This document shows positions 46,835-56,256 of a stretch of DNA of 64,000 nucleotides, in pieces. The stretch's first letter is position 1. Each line of letters starts with the position of its first letter. Under the pieces are notes generated by a model, which saw only the letters and a program-made list of their open reading frames with translations, made no database searches and had not been told where the DNA came from. Source of the DNA: Litchfieldia alkalitelluris (GTDB lineage: Bacteria; Bacillota; Bacilli; Bacillales; Salisediminibacteriaceae); NCBI RefSeq assembly GCF_002153425.1, contig NZ_KZ119600.1, positions 1,719,103 to 1,783,102 of the forward strand, given 5' to 3'. Made by a program: the position numbers and the translations under genes.

Positions 46835-47959
46835 ATGAGCAAGAGAGATTTTTATGATGTACTTGGTTTGGATAAAAACGCATCCGAAGCAGAGATAAAG
46901 AAAGCATACCGTCAATTGGCGCGTAAGTATCATCCAGATGTCAATAAAGAGGCGGACGCAGAAAGTAAGTTTAAGGAAGTAAAAGAGGCGTATGATACGT
47001 TAAGCGATTCTCAGAAGCGTGCTCACTACGACCAATTCGGCCATACGGATCCAAATCAAGGCTTTGGTGGTGCTGGAGCAGGTGACTTTGGTGGCTTTAG
47101 TGATATTTTTGATATGTTCTTTGGTGGAGGCGGCGGTAGACGAGACCCGAATGCACCTCGTCAAGGAGCAGATTTACAATATACAATGACACTGGAGTTT
47201 AAAGAAGCTGTTTTTGGTAAAGAAACAGATATAGAGATCCCACGTGAAGAAAATTGTAACACTTGTGATGGTTCCGGTGCAAAACCTGGTACGAAGCCTG
47301 AAACATGTAAACAGTGTGGTGGCTCTGGTCAATTAAATATTGAACAGAATACACCGTTTGGTAGAGTGGTTAACCGCCGAGTATGTAATCATTGTCAAGG
47401 TACTGGTAAACAAATCAAGCACAAATGCCGTACTTGTGGCGGCGATGGAAAAGTGAAGAAACGTAAAAAAATTCACATTAAAATTCCTGCAGGTGTAGAT
47501 ACTGGTCAACAAATTCGTGTTGGAGGTCAAGGGGAGCCAGGTGTTAACGGTGGACCTCCAGGAGACTTATTCGTCGTGTTCAATGTAAGGCCACACGAAT
47601 TTTTCGAACGCGATGGTGATGATATTCATTGTGAGATGCCTCTTACCTTCGTTCAGGCAACGTTAGGGGACGAAATTGAAGTTCCTACATTGAAAGGTAA
47701 AGTTAAAATAACGATTCCACCAGGAACACAAACTGGTACCCACTTCAGACTACGTGGAAAAGGGGTTCCGAACGTTCGTGGAATGGGGCAAGGTGATCAG
47801 CATATTCAAGTTCGTGTAATCACACCGAAAAAGGTGACAGATAGACAGAAGGAACTGTTAAAGGAATTTGCTGAGATTAGTGGAAATGAAATACCAGATG
47901 AGCAAAGTAATAATTTTTTCTCAAAGGTAAAGCGGGCTTTTAAAAACTTTGGGGAATAA
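46835..47959 (+). CDS. dnaJ: Chaperone DnaJ (Hsp40)
   Basis: The 374-residue co-chaperone has the J domain with HPD (YHPDVNKE, about residues 32-39), a Gly/Phe-rich linker, and four zinc-binding repeats [24 protein letters not shown] and CRTCGGDG, then the C-terminal substrate domain. It stimulates DnaK ATPase. ATG 46835 follows GGGAGTGG; an in-frame GTG three codons earlier overlaps that site. Confidence 0.98.
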   Translation: MSKRDFYDVLGLDKNASEAEIKKAYRQLARKYHPDVNKEADAESKFKEVKEAYDTLSDSQKRAHYDQFGHTDPNQGFGGAGAGDFGGFSDIFDMFFGGGGGRRDPNAPRQGADLQYTMTLEFKEAVFGKETDIEIPREENCNTCDGSGAKPGTKPETCKQCGGSGQLNIEQNTPFGRVVNRRVCNHCQGTGKQIKHKCRTCGGDGKVKKRKKIHIKIPAGVDTGQQIRVGGQGEPGVNGGPPGDLFVVFNVRPHEFFERDGDDIHCEMPLTFVQATLGDEIEVPTLKGKVKITIPPGTQTGTHFRLRGKGVPNVRGMGQGDQHIQVRVITPKKVTDRQKELLKEFAEISGNEIPDEQSNNFFSKVKRAFKNFGE

Positions 47960-47987
47960 GTTAAGAGAATTTCGAGGAGTTGGTTAG

Positions 47988-48929
47988 ATGAAATGGTCAG
48001 AAATTAGTATTCATACTACACAAGAAGCGGTGGAACCTGTTAGTAATGTTTTGCATGAGGCTGGAGCTAGTGGGGTTGTTATTGAAGACCCTGTGGATCT
48101 TGAAAAGGATTGGGATACCACGTTAGGTGAAATTTATGATCTTTCTCCAGAAGACTATCCCGAAGAAGGTGTCATCATCAAAGCATACTTACCTGTTAAT
48201 AGTTTTTTAGGGGAAACTGTGGAAGGGATCAAAGAGTCTATTAACCAACTTCTCGTCTATGATATTGATCTGGGATTCAATAAAGTTACAGTGAGTGAAG
48301 TAAACGAAGAAGAGTGGGCAACTGCATGGAAGAAGTATTATAAGCCTGTGAAGGTCTCTGATCGTATTACTATTACTCCTACTTGGGAAGAATATGAAAT
48401 GGTTCATGAGGAAGAGCTTATCATTGAGTTAGATCCTGGCATGGCTTTTGGAACAGGAACACATCCAACAACAGTTCTTTCTATCCAAGCTTTGGAGCAG
48501 TATTTGGCCTCCGGAGATGATGTCATTGATGTTGGTACAGGTTCTGGCGTCCTTAGTATTGCTGCTGCTAAACTAGGAGCTTCCTCTGTTTTGGCAATTG
48601 ATCTTGATGAAGTTGCAGTGAAAGTGGCAAATATTAATGTGAAATTAAATAAATGTCAGGACTCTGTTACTGTCCAACAAAGTAATCTAATGGATAAGGT
48701 AGATCGTAACCCTGATTTAATTGTTGCTAACATTTTAGCGGAAGTCATTGTTGTAATGACAGATGATGCTTATAAAGCTTTGCGTCCAGGGGGAACTTTT
48801 ATTACTTCTGGAATTATTCAGGGCCGTCGCTCGGAAGTGAAAGACGCGATGGTGAAGAGTGGATTTGAAATTGTCGAGATTACGGAAATGGAAGATTGGG
48901 TTGCCGTAGTCGCGAAAAAACCAGAATAG
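47988..48929 (+). CDS. prmA: Ribosomal protein L11 methyltransferase
   Basis: The 313-residue protein has an N-terminal substrate-recognition domain ([20 protein letters not shown]) and a SAM domain ([52 protein letters not shown]). PrmA trimethylates L11. It follows dnaJ by 28 nt and is followed 8 nt later by rsmE, in the order of B. subtilis yqeT-yqeU-yqeV. Confidence 0.96.
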   Translation: MKWSEISIHTTQEAVEPVSNVLHEAGASGVVIEDPVDLEKDWDTTLGEIYDLSPEDYPEEGVIIKAYLPVNSFLGETVEGIKESINQLLVYDIDLGFNKVTVSEVNEEEWATAWKKYYKPVKVSDRITITPTWEEYEMVHEEELIIELDPGMAFGTGTHPTTVLSIQALEQYLASGDDVIDVGTGSGVLSIAAAKLGASSVLAIDLDEVAVKVANINVKLNKCQDSVTVQQSNLMDKVDRNPDLIVANILAEVIVVMTDDAYKALRPGGTFITSGIIQGRRSEVKDAMVKSGFEIVEITEMEDWVAVVAKKPE

Positions 48930-48937
48930 GTGATTAC

Positions 48938-49690
48938 ATGCAGCGCTATTTTTTAAGCAAAGATCATTTTAGTGGCGAGAATATTTACATTACAGGTGAA
49001 GATGCAAAGCATATCCGGCGTGTCATGCGAATGGAAGTAGGATATAAAATTGTTTGCTGTGACGATGCTGGAAACTGCTTTCTTAGTGAAATCGTTGATT
49101 TTCCTCAAGAGAATGTGAAAGCAAAGATATTGCATTCAGAGGAAAAACAGGTGGAGCTTCCGATTCATGTTACTGTCGCCCATGGTTTGCCAAAAGCCGA
49201 TAAATTTGAACTAGTTATACAAAAGGGTACAGAGCTTGGTGCAACGTCATTTGTCCCCTTTGAAGCTGAACGATCTGTTGTAAAATGGGATCGGAAAAAA
49301 GCAGTTAAAAAAGTAGAACGCTGGAATAAGATTGCAAAAGAAGGGGCGGAGCAATCCCATCGTCATGTAGTGCCTGAAGTAAATGATGTGTCTAGCTTTA
49401 ATCAGTTGTTAGATCGTTTCGATGCTTTTGATTTTGTTTTAGTCGCATATGAAGAAGCGGCTAAAAGCGATGAGAAAAGTCGTTTTTATTCTATTTTGAG
49501 TAAGATGAAGGCCGGTGAAAAGCTCTTATTGATTGTAGGGCCTGAGGGCGGTTTTTCTGATCGGGAAATAGAAAAAATGGATGAACGAGGAGCGACCATT
49601 TGTGGGTTTGGCCCTCGTATTTTGCGCAGTGAAACTGCACCGTTGTATGGCTTAGCGGCCATATCATATCATTTTGAATTGTTAGGGTGA
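48938..49690 (+). CDS. rsmE: 16S rRNA (uracil(1498)-N(3))-methyltransferase
   Basis: The 250-residue SPOUT methyltransferase has an N-terminal PUA-like domain (HIRRVMRMEVGYKIVCCDD) and the knotted SAM site LLLIVGPEGGFSDREIE and GPRILRSETAPLYGLAAISY. ATG 48938 follows AGGTG; a longer in-frame start would overlap prmA and has no ribosome site. It methylates U1498 of 16S rRNA. Confidence 0.96.
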   Translation: MQRYFLSKDHFSGENIYITGEDAKHIRRVMRMEVGYKIVCCDDAGNCFLSEIVDFPQENVKAKILHSEEKQVELPIHVTVAHGLPKADKFELVIQKGTELGATSFVPFEAERSVVKWDRKKAVKKVERWNKIAKEGAEQSHRHVVPEVNDVSSFNQLLDRFDAFDFVLVAYEEAAKSDEKSRFYSILSKMKAGEKLLLIVGPEGGFSDREIEKMDERGATICGFGPRILRSETAPLYGLAAISYHFELLG

Positions 49691-49696
49691 TGAATA

Positions 49697-51058
49697 ATGC
49701 CAACAGTAGCTTTTCATACATTAGGATGTAAAGTGAATCATTATGAAACTGAGGCCATTTGGCAGTTGTTTCAGCACGGAGGCTATGAAAAAGCTGAATT
49801 CGAGCAAGCAGCTGATGTGTATGTTATTAATACTTGTACCGTAACGAATACTGGAGACAAAAAAAGTCGCCAGGTCATTCGTCGTGCCATTAGAAGAAAT
49901 CCAGAGGCAGTCGTTTGTGTAACAGGTTGCTATGCACAGACATCACCTGCAGAAATTATGGCGATTCCTGGAGTAGATATTGTAGTTGGTACACAAGACC
50001 GCCATAAGCTATTAGGTTATATTGAACAGTATCAGAAAGAGCGTGAGCCGATTAATGGTGTAGGGAATATTATGAAGGCTCGTGTTTATGAAGAATTAGA
50101 TGTACCTGAATTTACGGATCGTACTCGTGCGTCGTTAAAAATACAGGAAGGCTGTAATAATTTCTGTACATTCTGTATTATTCCTTGGGCGCGTGGTTTG
50201 ATGCGTTCTAGAAAACCTGAAGATGTTATTAGTCAGGCAAAACAACTTGTTGAAGCAGGATATAAAGAGATTGTCCTAACTGGTATTCACACTGGTGGAT
50301 ATGGTGAGGATATGAAGGATTACAGTCTCGCTCGACTTCTTCAAGATCTAGAGCAAGTAGATGGATTGAAAAGAATCCGTATTTCCTCCATTGAGGCTAG
50401 TCAAATTACAGATGAGGTCATTCGTGTCATTGATGAGTCAGAAAAGGTTGTAAGACACCTACATGTTCCGCTTCAATCTGGATCGAATTCTGTGTTGAAG
50501 CGTATGCGTCGGAAATATACAACTGAATTTTATTTCGACAGAGTAGAGAAGTTGAAGAAGGCCTTACCTGGCTTAGCTGTGACATCTGATGTTATCGTTG
50601 GCTTTCCAGGGGAAACAGCTGAAGAATTCCAAGAAACATACGACTTTATTAGAAAAATTGGGTACTCTGAATTGCATGTATTTCCTTATTCTAAACGTAC
50701 AGGTACGCCTGCTGCGAGAATGGAAGACCAAGTGGAAGATGAAGTCAAAAATGAGCGTGTTCATAAGCTTATTCAGCTATCAGAGCAATTAGCAAAGGAA
50801 TATGCCTCAAAATATGAAGGTGAAGTACTAGAAGTAATTCCAGAAGAGAAAGATAAAGAAAATCCTGATAGTAATTATTATATTGGGTATTCTGATAACT
50901 ATTTGAAGGTTAAATTCCCTGCCGACGAATCAATGGTTGGTAAAATTGTGAAAGTAAAAATTGAGCAAGCAGGCTATCCATATAATGTTGGTAGTTTCGT
51001 TCGTGTTTTAGATGACACACTAGTAGCGACAAAGGAAACGGAAAAGTCTGCTGTTTAA
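49697..51058 (+). CDS. mtaB: tRNA t6A37 methylthiotransferase MtaB
   Basis: The 453-residue radical-SAM enzyme has the N-terminal UPF0004 domain with three cysteines (FHTLGCKVN, VINTCTVTN, VTGCYAQT), the radical-SAM motif CNNFCTFC near residue 153, and a TRAM domain at the C-terminus. It adds methylthio to t6A37, giving ms2t6A in tRNAs that read ANN codons. It is the last gene of the run from dnaJ. Confidence 0.96.
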   Translation: MPTVAFHTLGCKVNHYETEAIWQLFQHGGYEKAEFEQAADVYVINTCTVTNTGDKKSRQVIRRAIRRNPEAVVCVTGCYAQTSPAEIMAIPGVDIVVGTQDRHKLLGYIEQYQKEREPINGVGNIMKARVYEELDVPEFTDRTRASLKIQEGCNNFCTFCIIPWARGLMRSRKPEDVISQAKQLVEAGYKEIVLTGIHTGGYGEDMKDYSLARLLQDLEQVDGLKRIRISSIEASQITDEVIRVIDESEKVVRHLHVPLQSGSNSVLKRMRRKYTTEFYFDRVEKLKKALPGLAVTSDVIVGFPGETAEEFQETYDFIRKIGYSELHVFPYSKRTGTPAARMEDQVEDEVKNERVHKLIQLSEQLAKEYASKYEGEVLEVIPEEKDKENPDSNYYIGYSDNYLKVKFPADESMVGKIVKVKIEQAGYPYNVGSFVRVLDDTLVATKETEKSAV

Positions 51059-51070
51059 TTTGGAATTACG

Positions 51071-51108
51071 AAAGTCAGGGGTTGGTTCATTTACTTCTGG
51101 CTTTTTTT
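51071..51108 (+). terminator. Probable terminator after mtaB
   Basis: AAAGTCAG and CTGGCTTT pair (one G-T) across an 18-nt loop, followed by TTTT. Confidence 0.5.
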
Positions 51109-51168
51109 CTATGTGAAAAGTGGGAAAGGATTCTTTATTGTCTTTTTGTCATTCTGAGTGAGAGTTCA

Positions 51169-51321
51169 ATGAAAAATCAAGAGTTAAGTGTAACAGTCTC
51201 AGGAGAAAATTCCTTGTTTTTTGAGCGTTTAATGGTAACACTAATTTTTAGTAAAGGCTCGTCAGCAGCTAGAAAAAATGGTATGCTCCATATGATGAGA
51301 AGTACGTACAACTCGTGCTAG
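51169..51321 (+). CDS. Doubtful 50-residue open frame between mtaB and deoC
   Basis: An ATG at 51169 opens a 50-residue frame ([20 protein letters not shown] ... RSTYNSC) that ends 22 nt before the deoC start. The ribosome site is weak (GAGTGAGAG) and I recognise no family. It could be a real small protein, a remnant or chance. It has no visible membrane segment. Confidence 0.2.
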   Translation: MKNQELSVTVSGENSLFFERLMVTLIFSKGSSAARKNGMLHMMRSTYNSC

Positions 51322-51343
51322 AGAGAATGAGAGGATGATTTCA

Positions 51344-52018
51344 ATGACAGTAACGTTAGGGAAAATGATAGACCATACATTATTAAAACCAGATGCAACC
51401 AAAGACCAAATAGTCACGTTATGTAATGAAGCAAAGGAATATAAGTTTGCCTCCGTCTGTGTAAACCCTACTTGGGTAAAAACAGCTTATGAAATTTTAA
51501 AAGACACGCCAGAAGTAAAGGTATGTACTGTAATTGGTTTTCCATTAGGAGCTAATACACCAGAAGTTAAAGCATTCGAAACAAAAAATGCCATTGAGAA
51601 TGGTGCCACAGAAGTGGATATGGTTATCAACGTTGGCGCATTAAAGGACAAAGATGACGACCTTGTGTTAAAGGATATTCAAGCTGTAGTGAATGAAGCA
51701 AAAGGGAAGGCCCTTTCCAAGGTGATCATTGAGACTTCTCTTTTAACTGACGAAGAGAAAGTTCGAGCTTGTAAGTTATCCGTCAAAGCAGGAGCGGATT
51801 ATGTCAAGACATCTACTGGTTTTTCTGGTGGAGGTGCAACAGTAGAAGACATTAAATTGATGAGAAAAACGGTTGGCCCAGATTTAGGTGTAAAAGCTTC
51901 TGGAGGCGTTCGTGATCGTGAGTCGGCTCAAGGAATGGTGGATGCAGGTGCGACTAGAATAGGTGCCAGTGCTGGAATTGCTATCGTAAAAGGTGAAGCT
52001 GGACAAGCAGGTTATTAA
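51344..52018 (+). CDS. deoC: Deoxyribose-phosphate aldolase
   Basis: The 224-residue TIM-barrel aldolase has [37 protein letters not shown], the Schiff-base lysine in [12 protein letters not shown], and the second lysine in VKASGGVRD; the Asp in [10 protein letters not shown] is present. It splits deoxyribose-5-phosphate to acetaldehyde and glyceraldehyde-3-phosphate. ATG 51344 follows GAGAGG with 9-nt spacing; the ATG at 51335 lies next to that site. Not linked to deoD. Confidence 0.96.
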   Translation: MTVTLGKMIDHTLLKPDATKDQIVTLCNEAKEYKFASVCVNPTWVKTAYEILKDTPEVKVCTVIGFPLGANTPEVKAFETKNAIENGATEVDMVINVGALKDKDDDLVLKDIQAVVNEAKGKALSKVIIETSLLTDEEKVRACKLSVKAGADYVKTSTGFSGGGATVEDIKLMRKTVGPDLGVKASGGVRDRESAQGMVDAGATRIGASAGIAIVKGEAGQAGY

Positions 52019-52025
52019 GTTAAAC

Positions 52026-52084
52026 AAAACAACCGATTCTTCATTTCTATTTTAGATAGGGTCTGAAGGTCGGTTGTTTTATTA
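52026..52084. terminator. Terminator between deoC and yqeW
   Basis: AAAACAACCGA and TCGGTTGTTTT form a perfect 11-bp stem with a long, partly paired loop, and have A- and T-rich flanks usable by both convergent genes. Confidence 0.75.
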
Positions 52085-52143
52085 GGTAGGGTAGGCATAT
52101 TCTTGACCGTATTGATAAGGCTTATGGTGGTGAATTTACTAAA

Positions 52144-53082
52144 TTAGAGGAGCTCTTTCTTTCCACCATGCATCCAAGTAACAAACTTACTGAAGTGGTT
52201 GATAAAAGGCAAAATTAATAACGAACTAAGTAAATTGAAAACTAAGGCAGCATGGGCAAGTTGTACCGATGGCATGGTTGCTATACTTCCAACCCATTGT
52301 GCAAAATAAGCAATAAATGGGAAGAACAGTGTAACACCAATAAGATTCACCCAAATATGAGCATAAGCTGTTAACTTAGATTCTCTTGTACCTCCAAGAC
52401 TGGCGAGCCAAGCTGTCATACATGTTCCAAGGTTTGCCCCTATCATAATTGAGATACCCGCAGGTAAGTTCAATAGTTGCTCATTCATAAAACTCATGGC
52501 TATCGCTGTCACCGCTGAACTGGACTGAATAATAGCACTGATTACTACGCCTACTGTTAATGCGAGGGCATCATGTTCGTTCGTAGAAACAATCCATTCA
52601 TATACAGTAGTTAGGGAGGACAAAGGGTAAGCTAACGTTCCAAATCCATTCATGGCAATGAGGATACTACTAAACCCGAAAAATAGACAACCAAGGCAGA
52701 ACAGAAATTGACTTTTTGTCATAAGTAGTGGAATTCCAATAAGAATAAGAGGAAATATTAGCCATGATAAATCAAAAGCAATAATTTCCAGCGTTACAAC
52801 CGTTCCAATATTTGCCCCGAGAATAATACCTATGGAATGTTTAAAAGGGATCAAACCTCCAGCTACAAGCCCAACTGTCATGATCATCACGGCTGAACTA
52901 CTTTGCAAAATCGCAGTTACCACGAGACCAATCAGCAAACTTTTTAATGGATGATCTACTGCTTTTTCTAACAGTGACGCCATTTTTCCCCTTTGCATAT
53001 GTAGTAGGCCTTGTCTCATCACCGTCATTCCGAACAAAAATAACGCAATATATATAGCAAACAATGAAATAATTTGATTCAT
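52144..53082 (-). CDS. yqeW: Na/Pi cotransporter family protein YqeW
   Basis: The 312-residue membrane protein has two repeats of the Na/Pi cotransporter II core, each with QSSSA (AILQSSSAVMIMTVGLV and AIIQSSSAVTAIAMSF) and GANIGT/GANLGT. The C-terminal PhoU-like domain found in some relatives is absent. It is predicted to move phosphate with sodium. The start ATG 53082 lies after GAGGGGGT. B. subtilis has yqeW in the same region next to rpsU. Confidence 0.9.
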   Translation of the reverse strand: MNQIISLFAIYIALFLFGMTVMRQGLLHMQRGKMASLLEKAVDHPLKSLLIGLVVTAILQSSSAVMIMTVGLVAGGLIPFKHSIGIILGANIGTVVTLEIIAFDLSWLIFPLILIGIPLLMTKSQFLFCLGCLFFGFSSILIAMNGFGTLAYPLSSLTTVYEWIVSTNEHDALALTVGVVISAIIQSSSAVTAIAMSFMNEQLLNLPAGISIMIGANLGTCMTAWLASLGGTRESKLTAYAHIWVNLIGVTLFFPFIAYFAQWVGSIATMPSVQLAHAALVFNLLSSLLILPFINHFSKFVTWMHGGKKELL

Positions 53083-53267
53083 TTTTTTACCCCCTCTCAA
53101 CTATGTGTATGATGCAGTTGTACAGGCATGACAAGCAATTAAAATCTATGTTTCTTTTGAAAAAAATAGGGAACTGAGTTGACCATTCTGCTTCATTCGT
53201 TTATAATCAACAAAGACATGCGATTATGCGTGTCTTTTGATTGGTTGTTTGGAGGGAGGGATACAGA

Positions 53268-53441
53268 ATGGCAGAAACACGTGTACGTAAAAATGAATCC
53301 ATTGATGCTGCTCTTCGTCGCTTCAAGAGAACCATGTCTAAAGAAGGTACATTGGCAGAAGTTCGAAAGCGAAAGCACTATGAAAAGCCTAGCATTAAGC
53401 GTAAGAAGAAGTCAGAGGCAGCTCGTAAGCGTAAGTTCTAA
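53268..53441 (+). CDS. rpsU: 30S ribosomal protein S21
   Basis: The 57-residue, very basic protein ([40 protein letters not shown]) is ribosomal S21. ATG 53268 has GGAGGGAGGG 7 nt upstream; a longer in-frame start is not supported. yqeY follows 17 nt later in the same operon. Confidence 0.98.
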   Translation: MAETRVRKNESIDAALRRFKRTMSKEGTLAEVRKRKHYEKPSIKRKKKSEAARKRKF

Positions 53442-53458
53442 GGAGAGGGTGTATTTCC

Positions 53459-53902
53459 TTGAAACTGCTTGATAAATTGAATCAAGATATGAAAGATGCG
53501 ATGAAAAATAAAGAAAAGCAACGTCTCACAGTGATACGGTCTATTAAGTCTGAGTTGCAAAACGAGGCTATTAAAACAGGACAAGAATTAACTGAAGATG
53601 ATGCACTCACTGTTTTGAATCGTGAAATGAAACAAAGAAAAGAATCCCTCCGAGAATTTGAGCAAGCCAATCGTGAAGATCTTGTTGCTAAAACAAAGGC
53701 AGAAATTGACATATTGCAAGTATATATGCCATCACAATTAACTGACGATGAATTGCAGCAAATCATTTTAGATACGATAAAAGAGGTTGGAGCTGCTTCA
53801 AAAGCAGATATGGGGAAAGTGATGGGAGCAGTCATGCCTAAAGTAAAAGGCAAAGCTGACGGCTCAAAAGTAAATCACCTAGTTCTTAAATCATTAGGTT
53901 AA
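53459..53902 (+). CDS. yqeY: GatB/YqeY domain protein
   Basis: The 147-residue helical protein is a single YqeY domain, the tRNA-binding tail of Gat[61 protein letters not shown]. Its role is unproved but it probably binds tRNA. The start is TTG 53459 behind GGAGAGGGTG. A strong terminator follows, then the repeat island. Confidence 0.95.
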   Translation: MKLLDKLNQDMKDAMKNKEKQRLTVIRSIKSELQNEAIKTGQELTEDDALTVLNREMKQRKESLREFEQANREDLVAKTKAEIDILQVYMPSQLTDDELQQIILDTIKEVGAASKADMGKVMGAVMPKVKGKADGSKVNHLVLKSLG

Positions 53903-53906
53903 CAAT

Positions 53907-53953
53907 AAAACGCCATGTCTCGAATGAGCAATTATTCGGGACAGGCGTTTTTT
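53907..53953 (+). terminator. Terminator after rpsU-yqeY
   Basis: AAAACGCC and GGCGTTTTTT pair at the base of a longer stem (ATGTC/GACA, CGAAT/ATTCG in part) followed by T6. Confidence 0.85.
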
Positions 53954-54024
53954 AGTTGTTTAATTGGAGGGATTGATGGGAGGGGCTGGTAATTGGTGGG
54001 GGAGGTAGTTTGGGAGGAAGTAAG

Positions 54025-54725
54025 AAGCTCACGTGAGATAGGTGGGAGCTCAATCGAACGCGAAAAAGCTTAAAAATGGGAAACTCGCGTGAGATAGAAT
54101 GCTAATCGAACGCGAAAAAAAGGAAATACAAGAAACTCGCGTGAGATAGGTCGGTAATCGAACGCGAAAAAGAGCAAAAGTAAGAAACTCGCGTGAGATA
54201 GAGTGCTAATCGAACGCGAAAAAGCTTAAAAATGGGAAACTCGCGTGAGATAGAATGCTAATCGAACGCGAAAAAAAGGAAAAGCAAGAAACTCGCGTGA
54301 GATAGGTCGCTAATCGAACGCGAAAAAGATCAAAAGTAAGAAACTCACGTGAGATAGGTCGGTAATCGAACGCGAAAAAGAGGAAAAGTGGGAAACTCAC
54401 GTGAGATAGACTGCTAATCGAACGCGAAAAAGAGGAAAAGCAAGAAACTCGCGTGAGATAGGTCGGTAATCGAACGCGAAAAAGAGCAAAAGTAAGAAAC
54501 TCGCGTGAGATAGAATGCTAATCGAACGCGAAAAAAAGGAAATGCAAGAAACTCGCGTGAGATAGGTCGGTAATCGAACGTGAAAAAGAGGAAAAGTGGG
54601 AAACTCACGTGAGATAGAGTGCTAATCGAACGCGAAAAAGAGCAAAAGTAAGAAACTCACGTGAGATAGGTCGTTAATCGAACGCGAAAAAGATCAAAAG
54701 CAAGAAACTCGTGTGAGATAACAAG
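54025..54725. repeat. 52-bp palindromic tandem repeat array (13 units in register plus one)
   Basis: AACTCRYGTGAGATA recurs at 54082 and every 52 bp to 54706 (13 starts), with a related unit at 54027. Each unit pairs TCGCGTGAGAT with ATCGAACGCGA, a dyad with a two-base central mismatch, around 9-10 variable bases. A purine-rich linker (GAAAAAGAGNAAAAGNNAG) joins each to the next. Loops alternate mostly between a TGCT type and a GGTCGGT type, so a 104-bp higher-order unit is visible. No gene is encoded; short frames across it are by-products of the repeat. Confidence 0.93.
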
Positions 54726-54737
54726 CTAGTAATATAT

Positions 54738-55664
54738 TTAATCTACAATGTAGTAAGAATAAGGGCCATGGAAAACGACCTTGTAATGCTTAGTTAATAT
54801 CCTTTCAATAGTTCGGTCACTTATTTCCCGCCCACACCACTCATAAATATCTTTAACGGTAATTTTCATTTCTGGAAAAAGTAATCTTACTTCCTCGACA
54901 CACCTGAGGGTTCCGCTCTCCACAGTTTCAGTGTAATCACATGTGTCCTCCTGCTTCGTGCAACCAAGTGTAATTCGATTTTTAAAGGACATAAACGAAC
55001 GGCATTTCGGACATTGCACTCCCTTCTGCAACTCAATAAATGAATATGCCGGTAAATTCTTATAAGGAGATTCATCTTTAGCAACTTCCATTAGCTTTTT
55101 AGCAAGCGCCAGATGACTTTGATTCAAGGACCCATTTTTTCTATCCAAGTTTCCTATAAACCTTTTCATTTGCGTAGGATATATGATTGAAGGGTCTTGT
55201 GGCGCATTGTATAGCCAAAATTCGGGGTGATTAAAAACGAGATAAGGTTCAATATTTAACTTAAAGCCGATACTTTGAAGAAGTTTACCAAGAAGGATCT
55301 CAGTTCTTTCAACTTGTCGTAAGGGATTGGTAATTTTCTCCCCATTCCACCTGCATATCCAGTCGTGACCTTTCACTTCATAATCACCACCATAGTACTT
55401 AACTTCAATAAAAATGATAGAGTGCTTGGAGATAAGTAAATGATCAATTTGGAATTTCGTATTGTTGATTTCAAACTCGAGGTTGTGTAAGATGTGCATT
55501 TCTGAGGTTAGGAGTTTCAGGTAATCGCTCATTAGTTTTTCACCAGTAAAGCCTTTTTCTAAGTTCTGATAGTGCTTCATCACTTCATTTGAAAAACTCA
55601 TGCGTGAATGTAATAAACGAAAGAGGCGCAATTCAATGGGTAAATTTAACGGTTTGATTTCCAT
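54738..55664 (-). CDS. NERD-domain (nuclease-related) protein
   Basis: The 308-residue protein has a NERD domain at about residues 35-150: GFTGEKLMSDYL, FQIDHLLISKHSIIFIEVKY and GHDWICRWNGEKITNPLRQV. The D...E.K pattern (IDH, then IEVK) is that of the restriction-endonuclease-like fold, so catalytic residues seem present. The C-terminal half has a four-cysteine, zinc-ribbon-like part (CPKCRSFMSFKNRITLGC with CDYTE) at about 215-245, then a helical end. Function is unknown; NERD proteins are linked to DNA processing by inference only. It ends 13 bp past the 52-bp array and lies where B. subtilis joins yqeY to yqeZ directly, suggesting an inserted gene. AAGGAAGTGAG precedes ATG 55664. Confidence 0.85.
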   Translation of the reverse strand: MEIKPLNLPIELRLFRLLHSRMSFSNEVMKHYQNLEKGFTGEKLMSDYLKLLTSEMHILHNLEFEINNTKFQIDHLLISKHSIIFIEVKYYGGDYEVKGHDWICRWNGEKITNPLRQVERTEILLGKLLQSIGFKLNIEPYLVFNHPEFWLYNAPQDPSIIYPTQMKRFIGNLDRKNGSLNQSHLALAKKLMEVAKDESPYKNLPAYSFIELQKGVQCPKCRSFMSFKNRITLGCTKQEDTCDYTETVESGTLRCVEEVRLLFPEMKITVKDIYEWCGREISDRTIERILTKHYKVVFHGPYSYYIVD

Positions 55665-55800
55665 GTCTCACTTCCTTCAAAAAATTTAGTATGACCATTC
55701 CAAAAAATATAGCAACGGTCTACTTAAATATAATCCTAGGTCCAATTTTTTACAAGGAAAATCATTTACAAACAAAAAGTGACTAATACTATCAAAACTT

Positions 55801-56070
55801 GCTTTCTGTTTACGCTACATTGTTCCTTCTTCCAAACTTTGTTCCTGTATACGCAGCATTGTTCCTACTCTAAAACTACATTCCGCAACAACAATACCCG
55901 TTCAGCTGCGACATTTCATTATTGCAACAAAACTTCGTTATAACTACGAGACATGATTCCCACAACATCAAAGCCTCGTTTCAGCTACGAGACTTGATTC
56001 CTCTGCAACAAACATCTTAACCTCTTTCCCGCAACAGCGAGACTTCATTCCCACATCCAAAACCTCCCCG
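55801..56070. repeat. Degenerate tandem repeat tract, about 40-45 bp period
   Basis: Between the NERD gene and yqeZ the plus strand repeats an approximate core: TTCAGCTGCGACATTTCATT, TAACTACGAGACATGATTCC, TCAGCTACGAGACTTGATTC and CAACAGCGAGACTTCATTCC, with earlier, weaker copies (TACGCTACATTGTTCC, TACGCAGCATTGTTCC). Spacing is uneven. No gene is seen in 55665-56256. Confidence 0.65.
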
Positions 56071-56256
56071 CCCCCACACTCCCAGGGTTTAATCCACGCT
56101 TCCTAATTAATTTAACTACCTTGAGAGTTTATCTTGATAGCGTAAACACGTATAATAATATAGAGTGAAAAATAAAAGTGAAACCTTTCAGCAATATATA
56201 CGTAGAAACAATCAGTGATAATCTTAAGTCATGGGTAAGAAAGGAGGAGATACTTC

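Noticed and set aside
51082-51168. N-terminal extension of the small frame before deoC
   Set aside because: No ribosome site, and it lies inside the probable mtaB terminator; only the part from 51169 is worth noting, and that weakly.
54206-54608. Two minus-strand 64-residue frames in the 52-bp array
   Set aside because: They are by-products of the repeat units and lack ribosome sites; their residues simply mirror the repeat.
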